Below, in pieces: positions 9,173-12,133 of a DNA stretch of 12,133 nucleotides. The notes under the pieces were generated by a model that was not told the DNA's origin, ran no database searches, and was given only the letters and a program-made list of their open reading frames with translations. Positions within the stretch are counted from its first letter, which is position 1. Each line of letters begins with the position of its first letter. This DNA comes from Hyphomicrobiales bacterium (GTDB taxonomy: Bacteria > Pseudomonadota > Alphaproteobacteria > Rhizobiales > Xanthobacteraceae), in the NCBI GenBank assembly GCA_021730825.1, contig JAKFYO010000087.1:1-12133 (forward strand). Reading direction: 5' to 3'. The translations under genes were made by a program, and so were the position numbers.

Positions 9173-11331
9173 AGAAAGCTCTGCGGATCGACATCGACCT
9201 GTACGCGCAGGCTGCCACGCGCAGGCGGTGCTGCGGCTAACCATTCCCGTACATAGTGCGAGAGATCGAAATTGCGCGGCGACGTGACGAGCAGCCGCCA
9301 GCGATGCCGCCCCCGGATCATGGACAACGGCGCCTCGGCGGGACCGAGCAGGCGCACGTCGTCCGAAAGCGGCGCACTTGCAGCCAGCTTCCGCGCATAA
9401 GACTCGGCCGCCGGACCTTCTTTTGCGGAGACAATGATCGCCGCCATTTTCCCGAACGGCGGAAGACCGGCCTCTTCGCGCGATGCGATCTCGCTGTCGT
9501 AAAAAGCGTCGCGGTCGCCTGCGAGCAATGCCTTCATCACCGGATGCTCGGGCTGATAGGTCTGCAGTAACCCCCGCCCGCCGGCTTTCTCGCGGCCCGC
9601 GCGGCCGACAACCTGATGCAGCAATTGAAACGTGCGTTCCGCCGCACGTGGATCGCCGTAGTTCAAACCGAGATCGGCGTCGATGATGCCGACGAGCGCC
9701 AAACCCGGAAAATGATGGCCCTTCGCAACCAATTGAGTGCCGATCACGATATCGACGTCGCGATTTGTGACGGCCTCTAGTTCCGCGCGCAGCCGCTCGA
9801 CGCCGCCGGACATATCGCTCGACAGCACCAACGTGCGCGCATCCGGAAACGCGGCACGCACTTCTTCTTCGAGGCGCTCGACGCCGGGACCGATCGGCAC
9901 GAACGAGTCCGCCGTCTCGCACTTCGGACAATGCTGAGGCGGCGGCATGTCGAAACCGCAGTGATGGCAGACGAGACGCTTCCTGTAGCGATGCTCGACC
10001 AGCCATGTATCGCAGTTCACGCAACGCATGCGGAGGCCACAGGAGCGGCACAAGGTCAGCGGCGCGTAGCCGCGCCTATTGAGAAAGAGTAACGCCTGCT
10101 CACCGCGCGAAATCGTCTCGCCGATAGCCTGTTCCAGACGCGGCGAAATCCAGCGGCCCTTGCGCGGACCTTCTTTCTTGAGATCGATGGCTTCCAGTTG
10201 CGGCACTTCCGTACCGCTGTAGCGCTCGGAGAGTTGCAGGCGCTTGTAGCGCCCGCGCCGCGCATTGTTCTCGGTCTCAATCGAAGGCGTCGCGGAAGTC
10301 AGCACCACGGTGGCCTGCGCAAGCGATCCGCGTACCACCGCCATGTCGCGCGCGTGATAATGCACGCCGTCTTCCTGCTTGTATGCAGGATCGTGCTCTT
10401 CATCGAGAACGATCAGCGCAAGATCGTTAAACGGGAGAAACAACGCCGAGCGCGCACCGGCGACCACGCTGATTTCGCCTTTCGCGATGCCTTCCCACGT
10501 CCTCGCGCGTTTGCGCGGCGCAATGGCCGAATGCCATTCCGCAGGACGCTCGCCGAAACGCTCCGCAAAGCGGTCGAGAAAGCGCGTGGTGAGCGCGATT
10601 TCGGGAAGCAGGATCAGCGCCTGCCGCTTTGTTTTAAGAATTTCCGCGACCGCCTCGAAATAGACTTCGGTCTTGCCGGAGCCGGTGACACCATCCAGCA
10701 GATTCACGGAGAATTTTTTCGTGTGCACCGCTTCGCGCAATTCGTTCGCTGCCGAAGTCTGCGCCGGGTTCAGTTCCGGCACCGCAAAGTCCGCGTCGGG
10801 CGGCAGTGCAATCGGCTCCGGCGGCAACGCAATGGCTTCGAGAGCACCTTGATCAATCAGACCGTCGATCACGCTAGGCGAGACGCCTGCCTCTTCGGCG
10901 GCTTCTGACTTTGAACGCAGCAGGCCATTCTCAAGCAGCGATAGCACACGCGCACGAGCATCCGTCATGCGCGGAGGCTTCACGCCTGTCACGCGTACAC
11001 CGATCTTCTCGCGCGCAGCACCCAGTTCCGAGCTGCGGCGCAAGGCCATGCGCAAGACCATGCCACGCGGGGCCAGCGTGTAGTCCGCAATCCAATCGAT
11101 CAGCTTCACGAGTTCGAGCGGCAAGCGTGGGTAGTCCGACTTCGCGATAACGCTTTTCAGCTTCGCCGTAGCCGGCGCCTCGCCCGAGCCGGGCCACACC
11201 ACGCCGGTCTCCTCGCGATTGCCGAGCGGCACATGCACGATGTCGCCGGGGATGAGTGCCTCACTCGTTTTGTACGAATAAGGCCGGTCCACCGCGAGCG
11301 GCACGAGCACGTCTACGATTCGTTCGGCCAT
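9169..11331 (-). CDS. priA: Primosomal protein N' (replication restart helicase PriA)
   Basis: PriA recognises stalled or repaired forks and reloads the replisome as a 3'-5' superfamily 2 helicase. The protein has 720 residues, normal length. In order: the N-terminal 3' DNA-binding domain (about 1-100, starting RIVDVLVPLAVDRPYSY), a winged-helix region (about 120-170), Walker A GVTGSGKT (214-221), the DEEH box (310-313), the motif LTSATPS (344-350), and the zinc domain with eight Cys at 428, 431, 437, 440, 455, 458, 468 and 471. Then follow IGTQLVAKGHHFPGL (about 530-544) and QVVGRAGR (573-580), helicase motifs V and VI. All key residues are present, so it should be active. There is no clear ribosome binding site before the ATG at 11331. 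It is convergent with the SulP gene, sharing a 4-base overlap of stops, and divergent from xerC. Confidence 0.98.
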   Translation of the reverse strand: MAERIVDVLVPLAVDRPYSYKTSEALIPGDIVHVPLGNREETGVVWPGSGEAPATAKLKSVIAKSDYPRLPLELVKLIDWIADYTLAPRGMVLRMALRRSSELGAAREKIGVRVTGVKPPRMTDARARVLSLLENGLLRSKSEAAEEAGVSPSVIDGLIDQGALEAIALPPEPIALPPDADFAVPELNPAQTSAANELREAVHTKKFSVNLLDGVTGSGKTEVYFEAVAEILKTKRQALILLPEIALTTRFLDRFAERFGERPAEWHSAIAPRKRARTWEGIAKGEISVVAGARSALFLPFNDLALIVLDEEHDPAYKQEDGVHYHARDMAVVRGSLAQATVVLTSATPSIETENNARRGRYKRLQLSERYSGTEVPQLEAIDLKKEGPRKGRWISPRLEQAIGETISRGEQALLFLNRRGYAPLTLCRSCGLRMRCVNCDTWLVEHRYRKRLVCHHCGFDMPPPQHCPKCETADSFVPIGPGVERLEEEVRAAFPDARTLVLSSDMSGGVERLRAELEAVTNRDVDIVIGTQLVAKGHHFPGLALVGIIDADLGLNYGDPRAAERTFQLLHQVVGRAGREKAGGRGLLQTYQPEHPVMKALLAGDRDAFYDSEIASREEAGLPPFGKMAAIIVSAKEGPAAESYARKLAASAPLSDDVRLLGPAEAPLSMIRGRHRWRLLVTSPRNFDLSHYVREWLAAAPPARGSLRVQVDVDPQSFL

Positions 11332-11403
11332 AATTGCTGCGGTTTCTTGGGCTTCTTTGGGTTTAAGCGGAAGTTAAGCCGAGCGGAGCGACAACGGGAT
11401 TCC
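11332..11403. promoter_or_regulatory. Short divergent intergenic region between priA and xerC
   Basis: These 72 bp must hold the 5' ends of both priA (-) and xerC (+) unless either promoter lies inside the other gene. The only visible pattern is a near-repeat of TTCTTGGGC and TTCTTTGGG. A GGGA 5-6 bases before the xerC ATG may be its ribosome binding site. I cannot point to convincing -35/-10 boxes. Confidence 0.35.
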
Positions 11404-12133
11404 ATGTCAAGCCGCGGCAAAGATAAAGACAAGCGCATAGATAAGGACGCCCGCAACACTGCGGAAGCGCAGCTATTTGAAGTCGCCGCGAAAGACGTGC
11501 TGACCGAGTTGAAGCGCTGGCTGGAATTTATCGCCGCCGAGCGCCGCCTCTCGCCGAAGACCTGCGAGGCCTACGCCCGCGACGTCGGCTGCTTTCTTTC
11601 GTTCCTGACCGAACATCTCGGGCACGCGCCGAAGCTTGCCGATCTTTCCAAGCTTGCGCCTTCCGACATTCGTTCGTTCCTCGCGTTTCGCCGCTCAAAC
11701 GGCGTCGAGGCACGGACGCTCCAGCGCTCGTTAGCCGCCGCGCGCTCGTTCGCAAGATTTCTCGAACGCGAAGGGCGCGGCAAATCCGATGCGCTCGCCG
11801 CCGTGCGCGCGCCGAAGGTTGCGAAAACCTTGCCGCGCCCGCTGGATAGCGCTTCCGCGATCGCGCTCGCCGATCCTGAAACCCGCGCTTATGAAGAACG
11901 CGAACCTTGGGTACTTGTACGCGACGCCGCTGTGCTGTCGTTACTCTACGGCGCAGGTCTTCGTATCGCCGAAGCGCTTTCCTTGACGCGCAACCAGATT
12001 CCGGCGTCGGGCACGGCTGATGCAATCACTGTGACCGGCAAAGGCAACAAAGCGCGCATGGTGCCGCTGATCCCGCAGGTCACGCAGGCGATCAACGATT
12101 ACATCGCAATCTGCCCGTTCGATCTTGCCGCCG
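11404..12133 (+). CDS. xerC: Tyrosine recombinase XerC, 3' end cut by window
   Basis: XerC acts with XerD at the dif site to resolve chromosome dimers before cell division. The frame is open from ATG 11404 to the right edge, giving the first 243 residues. The N-terminal SAM-like core-binding domain spans about 33-135: WLEFIAAERRLSPKTCEAYA, RSFLAFRR and RSLAAARSFARFLEREG. The linker APKVAKTLPRPL is typical of alphaproteobacterial XerC. The catalytic domain starts at about 150 and shows the first catalytic Arg in GAGLRIAEALSL (R187) and the beta-hairpin Lys in TGKGNKARMVPL (K213). The HxxR, H/W and Tyr motifs lie beyond the window. The first 18 residues are very polar and rich in Lys, Asp and Arg; homology seems to begin near residue 22, and GTG 11497 is an alternative but less likely start. 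It is divergent from priA, a common rhizobial arrangement. Confidence 0.93.
   Translation, partial: MSSRGKDKDKRIDKDARNTAEAQLFEVAAKDVLTELKRWLEFIAAERRLSPKTCEAYARDVGCFLSFLTEHLGHAPKLADLSKLAPSDIRSFLAFRRSNGVEARTLQRSLAAARSFARFLEREGRGKSDALAAVRAPKVAKTLPRPLDSASAIALADPETRAYEEREPWVLVRDAAVLSLLYGAGLRIAEALSLTRNQIPASGTADAITVTGKGNKARMVPLIPQVTQAINDYIAICPFDLAA

Noticed and set aside
9038..10051. 337-codon - strand open frame
   Set aside because: It is an out-of-frame shadow of priA; it is Arg-rich and without domains.
11528..12025. 165-codon - strand open frame near the right edge
   Set aside because: It is antisense to xerC, whose catalytic motifs are clear on the + strand.

Overview
The window is a stretch of housekeeping chromosome from an alphaproteobacterium, most likely of the order Hyphomicrobiales (Rhizobiales) and close to the Bradyrhizobium/Xanthobacter branch. 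The reasons are the high G+C content, the strongly alphaproteobacterial F1-ATPase proteins, the F1 operon order atpH-atpA-atpG-atpD-atpC with no F0 genes beside it, and the neighbours typical of that group: a YibQ-type divergent polysaccharide deacetylase, rppH, priA and xerC. The family assignment of the organism is inference.

Left part (1-2258, + strand). A membrane-anchored divergent polysaccharide deacetylase (5' end cut by the window) is followed by rppH, the Nudix RNA pyrophosphohydrolase, and by a GNAT acetyltransferase that starts 2 bases after the rppH stop. They look co-transcribed and end at a strong bidirectional hairpin terminator (2257-2288).

Middle part (2306-7578, - strand). 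A small two-helix membrane protein of unknown function converges on the same terminator. Upstream of it lies a short relic of an atpD 3' end, then a second hairpin terminator (2653-2683) that ends the atp operon. The operon reads atpH (delta), atpA (alpha), atpG (gamma), atpD (beta), atpC (epsilon) from right to left. Together these make the soluble F1 sector of ATP synthase. Genes are 12-20 bp apart, or overlap at atpH/atpA.

Right part (7579-12133). A 289-bp intergenic region holding inverted repeats separates atpH from a divergent SulP-type anion transporter that lacks the usual C-terminal STAS domain. Its stop codon overlaps the stop of the convergent priA (replication restart helicase). 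Divergently from priA, xerC (tyrosine recombinase for chromosome dimer resolution) runs off the right edge.

I saw no CRISPR array, intact insertion sequence, tRNA or rRNA, and no convincing new multi-gene system. The most unusual items are the atpD 3'-end relic beside the small membrane gene, the 13-bp direct repeats bracketing that segment, and the STAS-less SulP gene sitting between priA and atpH.
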